Shown: piece after piece, positions 44,010 through 53,099 of the stretch
Layout of the letters: every line of letters starts with the position of its first letter
How positions within the stretch are numbered: position 1 is the first letter of the stretch
Notes under the pieces: model-generated
Seen by the model: the letters and a program-made list of their open reading frames with translations, nothing else
Databases searched by the model: none
Told to the model about the DNA's origin: nothing
Position numbers and translations under genes: made by a program
Assembly (NCBI GenBank): GCA_043755435.1
Contig: JAYUSZ010000059.1
Location: 1 to 64,000, forward strand
Reading direction: 5' to 3'
Source of the DNA: JANXSF01 sp043755435
GTDB lineage: Bacteria > Acidobacteriota > Terriglobia > Bryobacterales > Bryobacteraceae
DNA length: 64,000 nt

Positions 44010-44076
44010 TAAGTTCTCTTAACGAGCACTTTACTTACTCTTTGCAAGATTTTTTCCTAACGATGGGTTTGAACAT

Positions 44077-44409
44077 GGCAACGGACAGCCACTAGCAGGA
44101 CTCGGCATTTTTATTCTAGACGGCCAGGGAAACGCCGCTTGCAGTGAAACGATTCAGACGGAATGAGCCAATCTTTCCACCACCTGTAGCGGAACTTACA
44201 CAATAAACAGCGGCGGATCTGCAACTGTGAAGATCCTTCACACCGTTGCTTCCGATGTTAACGAAATCAATTCCGAACCGAAAAAATTCATAGCGACTTA
44301 CAAAATCCTGGTGACTGGAAACGGGACTCAACTAAAAGGCATTCGCACTGACAACGGAGTAGCCGTCATTGCAGATTTTAATCAGTGCTCGAAAAGATCC
44401 CTAAATTAA
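44077..44409 (+). pseudogene. Degenerate small secreted-protein gene with in-frame TGA
   Basis: In one frame the 390-bp gap after the response regulator reads GNGQPLAGLGIFILDGQGN, then an in-frame TGA at 44164-44166, then CSGTYTINSGGSATVKIL and later TGNGTQLKGIRTDNGVAVIA before TAA at 44407. The pattern (DGxGN, GTYT.N, late ...IRTDNG...) resembles small secreted proteins frequent in Solibacter-like genomes. No start codon or signal peptide is present. The TGA does not fall at a CxxC position. I read it as a decayed gene; the last 60 codons could in principle be translated from ATG 44227. Confidence 0.55.
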
Positions 44410-45089
44410 ACCAAATAGAACAAACTGAGTCGTGGAAGCCGAGCCCGTTCAAACAACCGGCGATCCATGAAATTTTTTTCTAGTATCATCAACTGCGCTG
44501 CGGTCATTTTGCTTCGATGTGGCCGCAACGTATTTTCCAATTCCTTTCGTACTGACAACAGTTCCTCTTCGGTTTGACGAGAACGAACCTCAGCCGAAAG
44601 TTTTTCTTCCATAACAGTCAGACGTTGCTCCAGCGATTCAAGATCGTGGTAATAGGTGTCCAACTCTCCTAGAATTTCCTGCAAGCTTTGCGCTGCTTGC
44701 AAATAACCTAGCTCCTGCAATCTAACGGCATTCTGTTGAATGTAGCTCGCCAGCTCTTCCTGAGAAAACGGCGCGGTAATTTCCTTCTTTGAATTCTGTG
44801 GAGTGTTGTTGGCAATTCTTTCAGCTTCGGAAAGGATCGCCTGCGCACAATAGGTAAGCGAATTTACCTGCTGGGTGCGCGTCTTCTTGCTTCGCCATTT
44901 ATCGAATGCAGCATCAATGCCACGCAAAACCGCTTCCAATGGAATACCAGAATTCTTCCAAGTTTCAAGCAGCGTCCAATCCAGCGGCGACATCAGAAAA
45001 AGTCCAGTTCCTCGAGCCTTTTGAAAATGCTCTTCAACCTCAGTGAAGTAGTTGAAGTAGTTTCCGGTCCAATTTTCCTGCTCTTCCAT
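44406..45089 (-). CDS. Conserved hypothetical coiled-coil protein next to birA
   Basis: A 227-residue soluble protein. The N-terminal 80 residues have a distinctive Trp/Tyr-rich pattern (NYFNYFTEVEEHFQKARGT, LDWTLLETWKNSGIPLEAVL, IDAAFDKWRSKK), and residues 140-190 form a coiled coil (DLESLEQRLTVMEEKLSAEV). I recall similar proteins beside birA in other Acidobacteriota but no function. It starts 10 bp after the birA stop and is the last gene of the valS-nadC-birA run. Its stop overlaps the pseudogene end by 4 bp. Confidence 0.7.
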   Translation of the reverse strand: MEEQENWTGNYFNYFTEVEEHFQKARGTGLFLMSPLDWTLLETWKNSGIPLEAVLRGIDAAFDKWRSKKTRTQQVNSLTYCAQAILSEAERIANNTPQNSKKEITAPFSQEELASYIQQNAVRLQELGYLQAAQSLQEILGELDTYYHDLESLEQRLTVMEEKLSAEVRSRQTEEELLSVRKELENTLRPHRSKMTAAQLMILEKNFMDRRLFERARLPRLSLFYLV

Positions 45090-45099
45090 TCTTGTTGAC

Positions 45100-45855
45100 C
45101 TAGACGGCCCGTAGTCCGCCCGCCAGAATCAAAACGCGTTCCCCCGCATCACTGCGAACGTAAAGAAAGCCTGCCTCAGAGAGTCCATCCGTGATTCCTC
45201 GGATCAATCGGCCAGCCTGCTCCACTTCCACCCGTTTGCCTGAAACATAACTGGAACTCTGCCCGAAAAGATCAAGCACCGGGGCGCGACCTTTTCGCTC
45301 AAGCAATTCAACGTGATTGTCAATTTCTTCAATCATACGAATCAGCAATTCCTCCCGCTGATGGTTCTTCGCAGACGCGATCCTTAAGCTGGTCGCCGTT
45401 CCTTCAATGTCCGCCGGGAAAGCAATCTGATTGACGTTCACGCCAATGCCGGTTAAAACAACACCGTCTTGGAGCTCCGACAGAATCCCACAGCACTTCT
45501 TCCCGCCAATCAATAGATCGTTGGGCCATTTCAGATCACAATGCAAGCCTGTTGTATCTTGAATCGCTCTTGCAATTGCCAGCCCCATAGCAATTGTTAG
45601 AACCGGAATATCGGTTAACTTCAAATTCAGCCGCAGCAATAGAGTGAAGTAAAGTCCTTCTCCAGCAATGGAATGCCACCCTCGGCCCAACCTTCCCTGC
45701 CCTGCCGATTGATGTTCGGAGCCCACAATGCTCCCTGAGAGCGCACCAGCTTGGGTTAGCGTTAAGGCGTTCTTCATCGTCGATGGAGTTGTTTCCAGCC
45801 ATTCAATCATCCGGCCGGGAAACGACTGTTGCACGCGGTCGATATCGAATGTCAT
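45100..45855 (-). CDS. birA: Biotin-[acetyl-CoA-carboxylase] ligase
   Basis: Attaches biotin to carboxyl carrier protein through biotinyl-AMP. The 251-residue protein has the biotin/adenylate loop GSEHQSAGQGRLGRGWHS, LKWPNDLLIGGKKCCGILSE with catalytic Lys, and GIGVNVNQIAFP. The C-terminal SH3-like domain ends GLSEAGFLYVRS. It lacks the N-terminal helix-turn-helix of E. coli BirA, so it is a monofunctional ligase. It overlaps nadC by 4 bp. Confidence 0.94.
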   Translation of the reverse strand: MTFDIDRVQQSFPGRMIEWLETTPSTMKNALTLTQAGALSGSIVGSEHQSAGQGRLGRGWHSIAGEGLYFTLLLRLNLKLTDIPVLTIAMGLAIARAIQDTTGLHCDLKWPNDLLIGGKKCCGILSELQDGVVLTGIGVNVNQIAFPADIEGTATSLRIASAKNHQREELLIRMIEEIDNHVELLERKGRAPVLDLFGQSSSYVSGKRVEVEQAGRLIRGITDGLSEAGFLYVRSDAGERVLILAGGLRAV

Positions 45856-46709
45856 GCCGATAAGTTCAGCCGAAAGTTGATATCAACGGCAATCGCCGAA
45901 TGAGTCACAGCACCAACAGAAATGAAATCAGCACCTGCCTCCGCGTAAGCTCGTAGGGTGTCCAGCCGCATTCCGCCAGATAGTTCCACCGACGCGCGTC
46001 CAGCAATATGGTCCACCCATTGTTTGGCTTCGGCAGGTGTCAAATTATCAAGCAGCAAATGTTTCGCCCCAGAAGACAAAGCTTCTTCCATTTCTGCCCA
46101 AGTGCGTACCTCAATCTCAATCAGCAGATCCCTGTTTCGCCCAGCCTGCGCAAGAGCAGCAGTAACCCCGCCAGCCGCAGTAATGTGGTTATTCTTGATC
46201 AAAACCGCATCATATAATCCCATGCGATGATTGGTGACTCCACCAGCAAAGGCAGCCATTTTCTCCAACCGCCTCAACCCTGGTGTAGTCTTCCGCGTAT
46301 CCAGTATTTTCGTCTTGGTTCCAGCAACGCAGTCTACAAAACGACGACCCATGGTAGCCACACCACTCATCCGCTGCATCAGATTCAAAGCAGTACGCTC
46401 GCAAGTCAGCAGTGTTCGGGCAGGCCCCGCAACTCTTGCCAACACTGTTCCCATTTGAACCACAGTGCCACTGGTCACAAGCACGTCCAGTTGACTTACG
46501 GCGGCACATCCAAATTCCTGACTGATGGCAAAAACCATGGGCAACAATTCCGCCCCAGCCGCCACAAAATCCTGCTTAGCACGAAATTGACCCGTTGCCA
46601 TTCGCTCAGCAGCCACGCAACTATTCGTTGTTACGTCTCCCGTACCAATGTCTTCACGAAGCGCGCGGCGGATTAGATCGGCTATCTCAGGATTCGAAAA
46701 GTCCATCAT
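45852..46709 (-). CDS. nadC: Quinolinate phosphoribosyltransferase
   Basis: Makes nicotinate mononucleotide from quinolinate and PRPP in de novo NAD synthesis. The 285-residue protein shows ALREDIGTGDVTTNSCV, RTALNLMQRMSGVAT, TKTKILDTRKTTPGLRRLEK, GVTNHRMGLYDAVLIKNNHI, IEIEVRTWAEMEEAL, LLLDNLTP and ELSGGMRLDTLRAYAEAGADFISVGAVTHS. It overlaps valS and birA by 4 bp each. nadA and nadB are not in the window. Confidence 0.96.
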   Translation of the reverse strand: MMDFSNPEIADLIRRALREDIGTGDVTTNSCVAAERMATGQFRAKQDFVAAGAELLPMVFAISQEFGCAAVSQLDVLVTSGTVVQMGTVLARVAGPARTLLTCERTALNLMQRMSGVATMGRRFVDCVAGTKTKILDTRKTTPGLRRLEKMAAFAGGVTNHRMGLYDAVLIKNNHITAAGGVTAALAQAGRNRDLLIEIEVRTWAEMEEALSSGAKHLLLDNLTPAEAKQWVDHIAGRASVELSGGMRLDTLRAYAEAGADFISVGAVTHSAIAVDINFRLNLSA

Positions 46710-49372
46710 CGTGCGTCAAGTCCTACAATTGCCTGTCGGCTTTTCTCGCGTTGCGCCTTGTAGTCGGCCAGTTTCGATCTCATTCCTTCCAATACTTTTT
46801 CCGGAGCTTTTTTCAGGAAATCTTCATTCGAAAGTTGCCGTTCTGAACTGCCAATCACCTTGTCCAATTCGGCAATTTCTTTTTCCAGCCTCGACCGCAA
46901 AGCGTCCAACTGCCCTGCAGATACGGCCAGCAACAAATCGAAACCAGGAGTAGATCGCATTGGCCCCGCAGTTCTAGGACTGCTTGCTGACATTACTGAA
47001 AGTTTGACATTCGCTAATCGCTCAATCGCTTCCCGCTGCTGCCCGGCCAAGCTTGCCGCAGGACCGTCAGAATAAATCGTGGCGTCAAAGGGCTCCTTAG
47101 GATCCAGCTTCGCGTCGGCCCGCAAATTTCTTGCCGACGAAATAATTTCCTGCAGCAAGGCCATCTGTTGTTCCGCTTCCAGATCTTCCGCTGCGGCGTT
47201 CACCTTCGGATACGCGTTGATAGCAATGGAAGCTTTGCGTCCATTGCCTGCTGCCAGCCTCTGCCAAAGTTCTTCGGTTAAAAACGGCATGGCGGGATGC
47301 AGCATTCGCAATGCTGATTCAAACACTGTCAGAGTATTCCGCCAATGGGCATTCAAACCTGAGCCTTCTTCAAAGCGGAGCTTCTTCAGTTCCACATACC
47401 AATCGCAAAACTCAAGCCAGATGAAACTCCAAATCGTTTTCGCCGCCTCATCAAACCGATAATTGGCCAGCGATTTATTCATCTGATCTGCGCAAGCGTT
47501 TAGACGGCTGAAGATCCAGCGATCTTCCAGTGCCACAACGCCATCCACCGCTTCGGGAAGATACGATTCCTGTTCAGCAGGAACCCAAGGCTCGACGCTG
47601 GCACGTTCCATATTCAGGAATAAAAACCGTGCCGCATTCCAAATTTTGTTGGCAAAAGCCCTGGACGATTCCATCCGGTCTTCCGTCCAGATAATATCTG
47701 CCCCAGGAGCAGCAGCCGTCAACAGCGACATGCGCACTGCATCGGTGCCATACTTCGCGGTCATCTCCAAAGGATCCACAACATTGCCAGTGACCTTTGA
47801 CATCTTCTTTCGATTGGCGTCACGTACCAATCCATGCATGTACACTTTTTGGAACGGCACTTGGCCAGTGCATTCCAGGCCCATGAAAATCATCCGGGCA
47901 ACCCAGAAGAAAATAATGTCGTAACCGGTGATTAGCAACGCAGTTGGATAGTAGCGCTTCAAATCAGCCGTTTCGTTAGGCCAACCAAGAGTGGAAAAAG
48001 GCCACAGGCCAGAACTGAACCAGGTGTCCAGCACATCGCTATCCTGTTCAATGGATGCTGCCCCACAGTGCGCGCAAGCAGCAGGCGTTTCTCGCGCCAC
48101 AGTTGTTTTGCTGCAATTGGCGCAATGCCAGGCGGGCACGCGGTGGCCCCACCACAGTTGCCGGGAAATGCACCAATCGCGAATGTTGTTCATCCACTCA
48201 AAATATGTGTTGGCGAAATTCGCCGGGATAAACTGAACGCTCCCGTCTTCCACGGCTTTGATTGCAGGTTCAGCCAGCGGCTTCATTTTCACGAACCACT
48301 GCATGGAAACAAGCGGCTCCACAATAGTCCGGCAGCGTTGGCACTTGCTGATAGGCAAATTGTGCGGAGCTGTCTTTTCCAGCAAACCGGAAGTAGTTAA
48401 ATCCTCCAGCACTTTCTTACGAGCATCGAAGCGGTCCATGCCGGCGTAAGCACCAGCTTCGGAGGTCATGGCACCACGTTCGTTAATGACTTTCACATGC
48501 GGCAAATTGTGCCGTTTGCCCGCTTCGAAATCGTTCGGATCATGCGCAGGAGTCACTTTCACCACGCCGGTTCCAAATTCCGGATCAGCCATGTCGTCCA
48601 GGATAATTGGAATCTCACGGCCAACTAGCGGCAGCTTCACCATCTTGCCATGCAGATGCAGATAGCGTTCATCCTTGGCGTTTATGGCAACGGCGGTATC
48701 ACCCAACATTGTTTCAGGACGCGTGGTTGCAACAATCAGAAATTCATCGGAACCCACTACGGGATAGCGGATATGCCACAAGCTGCCTTGCGTATCTTCG
48801 TGGTTCACTTCCAAATCGCTCAGCGCCGTGTTGCAACGTGGGCACAAGTTCACCATATACTGGCCGCGGTAAATCAGTCCCTTTTCATGAAGGCGAACAA
48901 AGATTTCGCGAACAGCACGGGAAAGACCCGCATCCATTGTGAAGCGGCTGCGAGTCCAATCAACAGAATCGCCAATCTGGCGCATCTGAGATTCAATCTG
49001 TCCGCCCGATTCTTCCTTCCACTCCCAAACCTTCTTTTCAAATTCCACGCGACCCAATTGATGCCGCGTGATTCCTTGCTTTGCCAGTTGCCGTTCCACC
49101 ACCATCTGTGTGGCAATGCCGGCGTGGTCCATACCGGGGGTCCACAAAGTATTGTTGCCGCTCATGCGATTCCAACGGACAATCATGTCCATCAGAGTAT
49201 GGTCCAGCATGTGGCCGATGTGAAGGGAACCGGTCACATTGGGAGGGGGGATGGCAATGGAAAAAGCGTCTCCCAATTTTGCAGGATCAGCAACAAAAAA
49301 GGAAGACTCTTCCCACCATTTTGCCCAATGCGGTTCAAACCGCTGGGGCTCGTAAACTTTCTCTAATTGCAT
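46706..49372 (-). CDS. valS: Valyl-tRNA synthetase
   Basis: Class I synthetase of 888 residues. HIGH motif in PPPNVTGSLHIGHMLDHTL; editing domain markers LYRGQYMVNLCPRCNTALSD and ATTRPETMLGDTAVA; KMSKS loop as KKMSKVTGNVVDPLEM; zinc-type Cys in ISKCQRCRTIVEP and HCANCSKT. The C-terminal coiled-coil tRNA-binding arm (LEKEIAELDKVIGSSERQL) is present. Complete. It lies 29 bp after the upstream hypothetical gene and overlaps nadC by 4 bp. Confidence 0.97.
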   Translation of the reverse strand: MQLEKVYEPQRFEPHWAKWWEESSFFVADPAKLGDAFSIAIPPPNVTGSLHIGHMLDHTLMDMIVRWNRMSGNNTLWTPGMDHAGIATQMVVERQLAKQGITRHQLGRVEFEKKVWEWKEESGGQIESQMRQIGDSVDWTRSRFTMDAGLSRAVREIFVRLHEKGLIYRGQYMVNLCPRCNTALSDLEVNHEDTQGSLWHIRYPVVGSDEFLIVATTRPETMLGDTAVAINAKDERYLHLHGKMVKLPLVGREIPIILDDMADPEFGTGVVKVTPAHDPNDFEAGKRHNLPHVKVINERGAMTSEAGAYAGMDRFDARKKVLEDLTTSGLLEKTAPHNLPISKCQRCRTIVEPLVSMQWFVKMKPLAEPAIKAVEDGSVQFIPANFANTYFEWMNNIRDWCISRQLWWGHRVPAWHCANCSKTTVARETPAACAHCGAASIEQDSDVLDTWFSSGLWPFSTLGWPNETADLKRYYPTALLITGYDIIFFWVARMIFMGLECTGQVPFQKVYMHGLVRDANRKKMSKVTGNVVDPLEMTAKYGTDAVRMSLLTAAAPGADIIWTEDRMESSRAFANKIWNAARFLFLNMERASVEPWVPAEQESYLPEAVDGVVALEDRWIFSRLNACADQMNKSLANYRFDEAAKTIWSFIWLEFCDWYVELKKLRFEEGSGLNAHWRNTLTVFESALRMLHPAMPFLTEELWQRLAAGNGRKASIAINAYPKVNAAAEDLEAEQQMALLQEIISSARNLRADAKLDPKEPFDATIYSDGPAASLAGQQREAIERLANVKLSVMSASSPRTAGPMRSTPGFDLLLAVSAGQLDALRSRLEKEIAELDKVIGSSERQLSNEDFLKKAPEKVLEGMRSKLADYKAQREKSRQAIVGLDAR

Positions 49373-49401
49373 TGGAATCTACTATTGTAGCGAACCGGCT
49401 G

Positions 49402-50817
49402 CTACTCAAGTCCAAGGGCTTGGGGAAGTATCCTTTCGCGCAGCGCGTAGAGGCTCATCACTGGATGCCCGGTTTGCTCCACTGCTGCGAGAAATTTCTG
49501 TTGATCGGCCGGACGTATGGAGTTGGTTAACAGCGCTAACCGCTCAAATTGATAAAACCAGAGCAGGAAGTTTGACTGTTGCAAATTGTCGTTCTTCATG
49601 TAGGAAAGAAATCCAGCGATCACTTTATCCCGCTCTGGACCAGTAGGAACTACAACGGCAGCACTGGTCAACCGATCAACTTGCTTCAGGAAAAACGTTT
49701 CCTCACGTTCTTCAGCTTGCGGCTTTGCATCCAAAATGTTTTTCAAGTAGATCTGGAATTCGTCGCGCCATGCTTCCGTATTTTTATCGGAGTCTGGAAG
49801 GCCCCTTGATGAGCCACCAAACATTAAACGATAAAACTGCTGCTCAAGACGGCCATCCGCATTCACCGGTTTCGACTTCGCAGTTAGGGCAATGGATGCC
49901 GCCTTTGTCTCACTACCACTGATTGCCGTTATGCTTGGATTGCCTGGATTCACATAGTTCAGATTGAACTTTCTTACAATGTTGGCATCATGTTCCTCAA
50001 CGTTTCCGCAGCGCACTGCGGTTAAGTGGCGCACAAGAAAGCTGCGGTATGCCACAAGCAGCGGGTCAGTGTTAATGCCGGTTTGCTTAATCGTGTTCAC
50101 GAGTCTTTCAAATGCAAGATCCACCGTTTGTAGGGACGATGCAAATGCTCGATCGTCACCTGAAATTCGATCGAAAGCCCCAGCCACTGAGGCCACCAGA
50201 ACTTTCCACTGAACTGCCGTAAGCCGTGATTCCATAAGGGCATCAAGGATAAGTGGTAGTTCAACAACTGAATGAACTGCGGAGACCCTATGACTTAGCC
50301 ACTCCAACTGCTCGTTGCGGGAACGAAGGTCATCTCCGAATCGCTGCTTTGACACAAGCCCCAGCACCGAGAAATAGGCTGCCGGATTATCAAGCACCGC
50401 ATCATCACAGGAGGCACTTGCGATGGCCGGTTTCCGAATGTTGTCAAACAATTCCCATGCCTTCGCCTTGTCGAGCAGGATCAATTGCCTGACAGCCTTG
50501 CTTTCAAGAGAAAGACGATCGAGTTTTTGCCCCCACGCAAGAAGGACTGCAGGGCGCGGGCTCGATGCTCCCCGATCTATCGGGAAGCGCGACATTCCAG
50601 CTAGCCGAAATGCCTCAGCCACCAATTCCCTCTTCCATGCGATTTCTGTGATCTTTGGTGATGCAGCGACACGAAGCAATGTTGCTGCAGCAAATTCCGG
50701 TGGCACCGATTGAGCGCGCTCCACCAGCATGAAGAGCTCTGGATACTTCTTCTGGCGCTCAACCGAATCCGCCTGCGCTGACACTACGAATGCCAATGCC
50801 AACAGAACGAAATTCAT
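49402..50817 (-). CDS. Secreted hypothetical protein
   Basis: A 471-residue protein not recognised. ATG 50817 overlaps the ABC-transporter stop (ATGA) and gives a signal peptide (MNFVLLALAFVVSAQA); the longer frame to 50865 would lie inside the transporter gene. The mature part is helical, with HEAT/TPR-like spacing (YPELFMLVERAQSVPPEFA, KAVRQLILLDKAKAWELFDN, VYRSFL-like LVAYRSFLVRHLTAV). No catalytic motif. Operonic position between an exporter and valS does not explain its role. Confidence 0.7.
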   Translation of the reverse strand: MNFVLLALAFVVSAQADSVERQKKYPELFMLVERAQSVPPEFAAATLLRVAASPKITEIAWKRELVAEAFRLAGMSRFPIDRGASSPRPAVLLAWGQKLDRLSLESKAVRQLILLDKAKAWELFDNIRKPAIASASCDDAVLDNPAAYFSVLGLVSKQRFGDDLRSRNEQLEWLSHRVSAVHSVVELPLILDALMESRLTAVQWKVLVASVAGAFDRISGDDRAFASSLQTVDLAFERLVNTIKQTGINTDPLLVAYRSFLVRHLTAVRCGNVEEHDANIVRKFNLNYVNPGNPSITAISGSETKAASIALTAKSKPVNADGRLEQQFYRLMFGGSSRGLPDSDKNTEAWRDEFQIYLKNILDAKPQAEEREETFFLKQVDRLTSAAVVVPTGPERDKVIAGFLSYMKNDNLQQSNFLLWFYQFERLALLTNSIRPADQQKFLAAVEQTGHPVMSLYALRERILPQALGLE

Positions 50818-52625
50818 TGCGCAGAAACCTCTTGGTCCTTGTACTGCAACCGGAATAGTTTCCAATAAATCCCGCGCTCCGCCAGTAATTGCTGATGCGA
50901 TCCGGATTCGCGCAACTTCCCTTTGTGCATTACAAAAATTCGATCAGCCCTTTCGACAGTGGAAAGTCGATGCGCAATCAGGATCGAAGTCCGCCCTTCC
51001 ACCAACTCAGTCAATGCGCCGCGGATCTTTAGTTCCGTTTCCGTATCCACGCTGGAAGTGGCTTCATCCAAAATCAGAAATCTTGGATTGTGGGCCAGTG
51101 CACGGGCAAATCCAATCAACTGCTTTTGTCCAGTGGAAAGGCTGGCACCACGTTCAATCACTGGTTCTTCAAACTTACGCCCCAGGCTTTCAACAAAGGT
51201 CCGCAAGTTCACACGGTCCGCAGCTTCTTTCATCACCTCATCAGTAATTCGAGGTGAGCCCAGCCGAATATTTTCAGCGATGGTGCCGGTGAACAGATAG
51301 GGATCCTGCAGCACTACTCCGAAATATTGGCGCAAACTGGATGGTTCAAATTCCCGAATATCCACGCCACCAATTTTGATGGCACCCTTCTGAATATCGT
51401 AGAACCGCAGTAGCAGTTGAATGATTGTAGTCTTCCCTGCACCAGTGTGCCCAACAATTGCAATGGATTCCCCCTGCCCAATCCGGAAACTCAAATCTTC
51501 CAAAATCCAATTCTCTTTCTCGTAGGCAAACCAGACGTGATCGAATTCAACATCCCCTGTTGGCACTGGCTTCGGAGAAGAGGGCGCCTTGATTTTCACT
51601 TCGGTATCGATCAGTTGAAACACCCGTTCGCTGGCCGCCATGGCACCCTGCAAAATATTGTACTTCTCACTTAGGTCCTGAATTGGCCGGAAGAAGCGCA
51701 TTCCATATTGAAAGAAAGCCACCAGCACGCCTAAGCTCAAAGCCCCGGCTGACACTTGATAGCCGCCCCAAGCCAACAAGGAGGCAAGGCCCAACATTCC
51801 AAGAAATTCCACCATTGGATAGAACCAACCATAAGCATGAATAGACTCTTTGAAGGCATCCATGTGTTGCTTGTTGATCTGTTCAAATTCGTTCTTGCTT
51901 CGTTGCTCTCTCTGAAAAAGCTGCACCACGCCTATGCCCTGAATATGTTCTGAAAGGTATGCGTTCATCCGTGCCACGGCAGTGCGGATTCGTCTGTAGC
52001 TCTCGGTCACGGCTTTGCGAAAACGCATGGTGGCATAAATCATCAACGGCGCGACGGTCAGAAGCAGAATCGTCATCACCCCATTCAACTGGAACATGGC
52101 CACAGCTACTAGAACCAACATCAACAAATCGCCGAGAAGTGTAACCAAACCGGATGAAAATAATTCGTTGAGAACATCAATGTCCGAAGTCACACGCGTC
52201 AGCATTCGGCCAATGGGATGAGTGTCGTAGTAGTGCAAATCCAAACGTTGCAGGTGCCCCATTACTTCCCTTCGCAGATCGAACATCGCCTTTTGTCCGG
52301 TGGACTGCATGATCAAGGCTTGCCCAAACTCACAAAGGAACGTGATGATGATTGCGAACAGGTAAAGCAGAGTAATCTGGAGAATACCTTCATTGGGTAA
52401 AGGGGAAAGCCAATTTTCGAGAGGTGCCCAGGTGGTGCCCGGTGTCTTCACCAAGTAGCGGTCAATCGCAAGTTTGGTGAGCCACGGACCTGAAACTGCG
52501 GATAAGGAGTGGCCGGTCAGCAGCAGCAGCGAAATCGCCACGGAAAACTTGTAGGGCGACAAATAGCCTAGCAATCGCCGCATCAAACGGCTGTCATAGG
52601 CTCTACTAAGAGATTCGTCTTCCAC
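50814..52625 (-). CDS. ABC exporter, fused permease and ATPase (MsbA/Mdl type)
   Basis: A 603-residue half-transporter that should homodimerise in the inner membrane. The N-terminal membrane domain (about residues 20-320, six helices) includes DLRREVMGHLQRLDLHYYD, RMLTRVTSDID and YLSEHIQGIGVVQLFQRE. The ATPase domain has Walker A GHTGAGKTTI, Q-loop GVVLQDPYLFTGTIAENI, signature LSTGQKQL (G-to-T variant of LSGGQ), Walker B FLILDEATSSVD and H-loop LIAHRLST. Substrate could be lipid or drug. It precedes the secreted hypothetical and follows two zinc-ribbon genes. Confidence 0.93.
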   Translation of the reverse strand: MEDESLSRAYDSRLMRRLLGYLSPYKFSVAISLLLLTGHSLSAVSGPWLTKLAIDRYLVKTPGTTWAPLENWLSPLPNEGILQITLLYLFAIIITFLCEFGQALIMQSTGQKAMFDLRREVMGHLQRLDLHYYDTHPIGRMLTRVTSDIDVLNELFSSGLVTLLGDLLMLVLVAVAMFQLNGVMTILLLTVAPLMIYATMRFRKAVTESYRRIRTAVARMNAYLSEHIQGIGVVQLFQREQRSKNEFEQINKQHMDAFKESIHAYGWFYPMVEFLGMLGLASLLAWGGYQVSAGALSLGVLVAFFQYGMRFFRPIQDLSEKYNILQGAMAASERVFQLIDTEVKIKAPSSPKPVPTGDVEFDHVWFAYEKENWILEDLSFRIGQGESIAIVGHTGAGKTTIIQLLLRFYDIQKGAIKIGGVDIREFEPSSLRQYFGVVLQDPYLFTGTIAENIRLGSPRITDEVMKEAADRVNLRTFVESLGRKFEEPVIERGASLSTGQKQLIGFARALAHNPRFLILDEATSSVDTETELKIRGALTELVEGRTSILIAHRLSTVERADRIFVMHKGKLRESGSHQQLLAERGIYWKLFRLQYKDQEVSAQ

Positions 52626-52638
52626 TAACTAGAACTGA

Positions 52639-52839
52639 TTATTCTTGTTGTCCGGACGGCTGCAAATCAGAATCGCGCCAGGCGCTGATCTTCAACCGCC
52701 GGCAAACCCAGCACAAACCCTCACCACTGTTTGGCGCTTGCGGCTCACCACAGACGGTGCACTTTGCAGATGCTGCGGCAACAACCACCGCAGGTGGCGT
52801 CACAGGTGAAAGATCGGGCTGGTTCGAATTCGATTTCAT
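52639..52839 (-). CDS. Zinc-ribbon miniprotein
   Basis: A 66-residue protein with two CxxC knuckles, CTVCGEP at 27-30 and CWVCRRL at 43-46, likely binding one zinc ion. The N-terminal 25 residues are low-complexity Pro/Ala/Val. The stop is 13 bp before the ABC exporter start on the same strand. Function unknown; the knuckle pair supports it being real. Confidence 0.65.
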   Translation of the reverse strand: MKSNSNQPDLSPVTPPAVVVAAASAKCTVCGEPQAPNSGEGLCWVCRRLKISAWRDSDLQPSGQQE

Positions 52840-52879
52840 TTTCTAAACCCTATCGTAACATTGCAGCGAATTGAAATGG

Positions 52880-53068
52880 TTAGGCCGCCTTTTCAAAATC
52901 CATTACCGACCCTGCATTCAGGCTAGCATTACAACGGGAGCAGCGTTGCCCAGGCTTGGTTTGGACCAGCCGACCCTTAACCAGCACAATTGCCGTCACT
53001 ACGTGCGTGCACATGTAACAGTAGGCTTTGCCTTCCACTTCTTCAATCACTATGTTTTTTGGGTTCAT
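52880..53068 (-). CDS. Zinc-ribbon miniprotein
   Basis: A 62-residue protein starting MNPKNIVIEEVEGKAYCYMC. CYMC and CSRC knuckles are about 30 residues apart (GQRCSRCNASLNAG), a rubredoxin- or zinc-ribbon-like arrangement. ATG 53068 is preceded by AAGGGAAG at a good distance, which decides the start. It is the first gene of the minus-strand run to valS and beyond. No function assigned. Confidence 0.65.
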   Translation of the reverse strand: MNPKNIVIEEVEGKAYCYMCTHVVTAIVLVKGRLVQTKPGQRCSRCNASLNAGSVMDFEKAA

Positions 53069-53099
53069 TTTTCTTCCCTTACAAGCAATCAGACGCATG

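Noticed and set aside
44164..44166. In-frame TGA as a second selenocysteine codon
   Set aside because: It is not at a redox CxxC position, there is no start codon or signal peptide in frame, and no stem-loop with a G-starting loop lies at the right distance.
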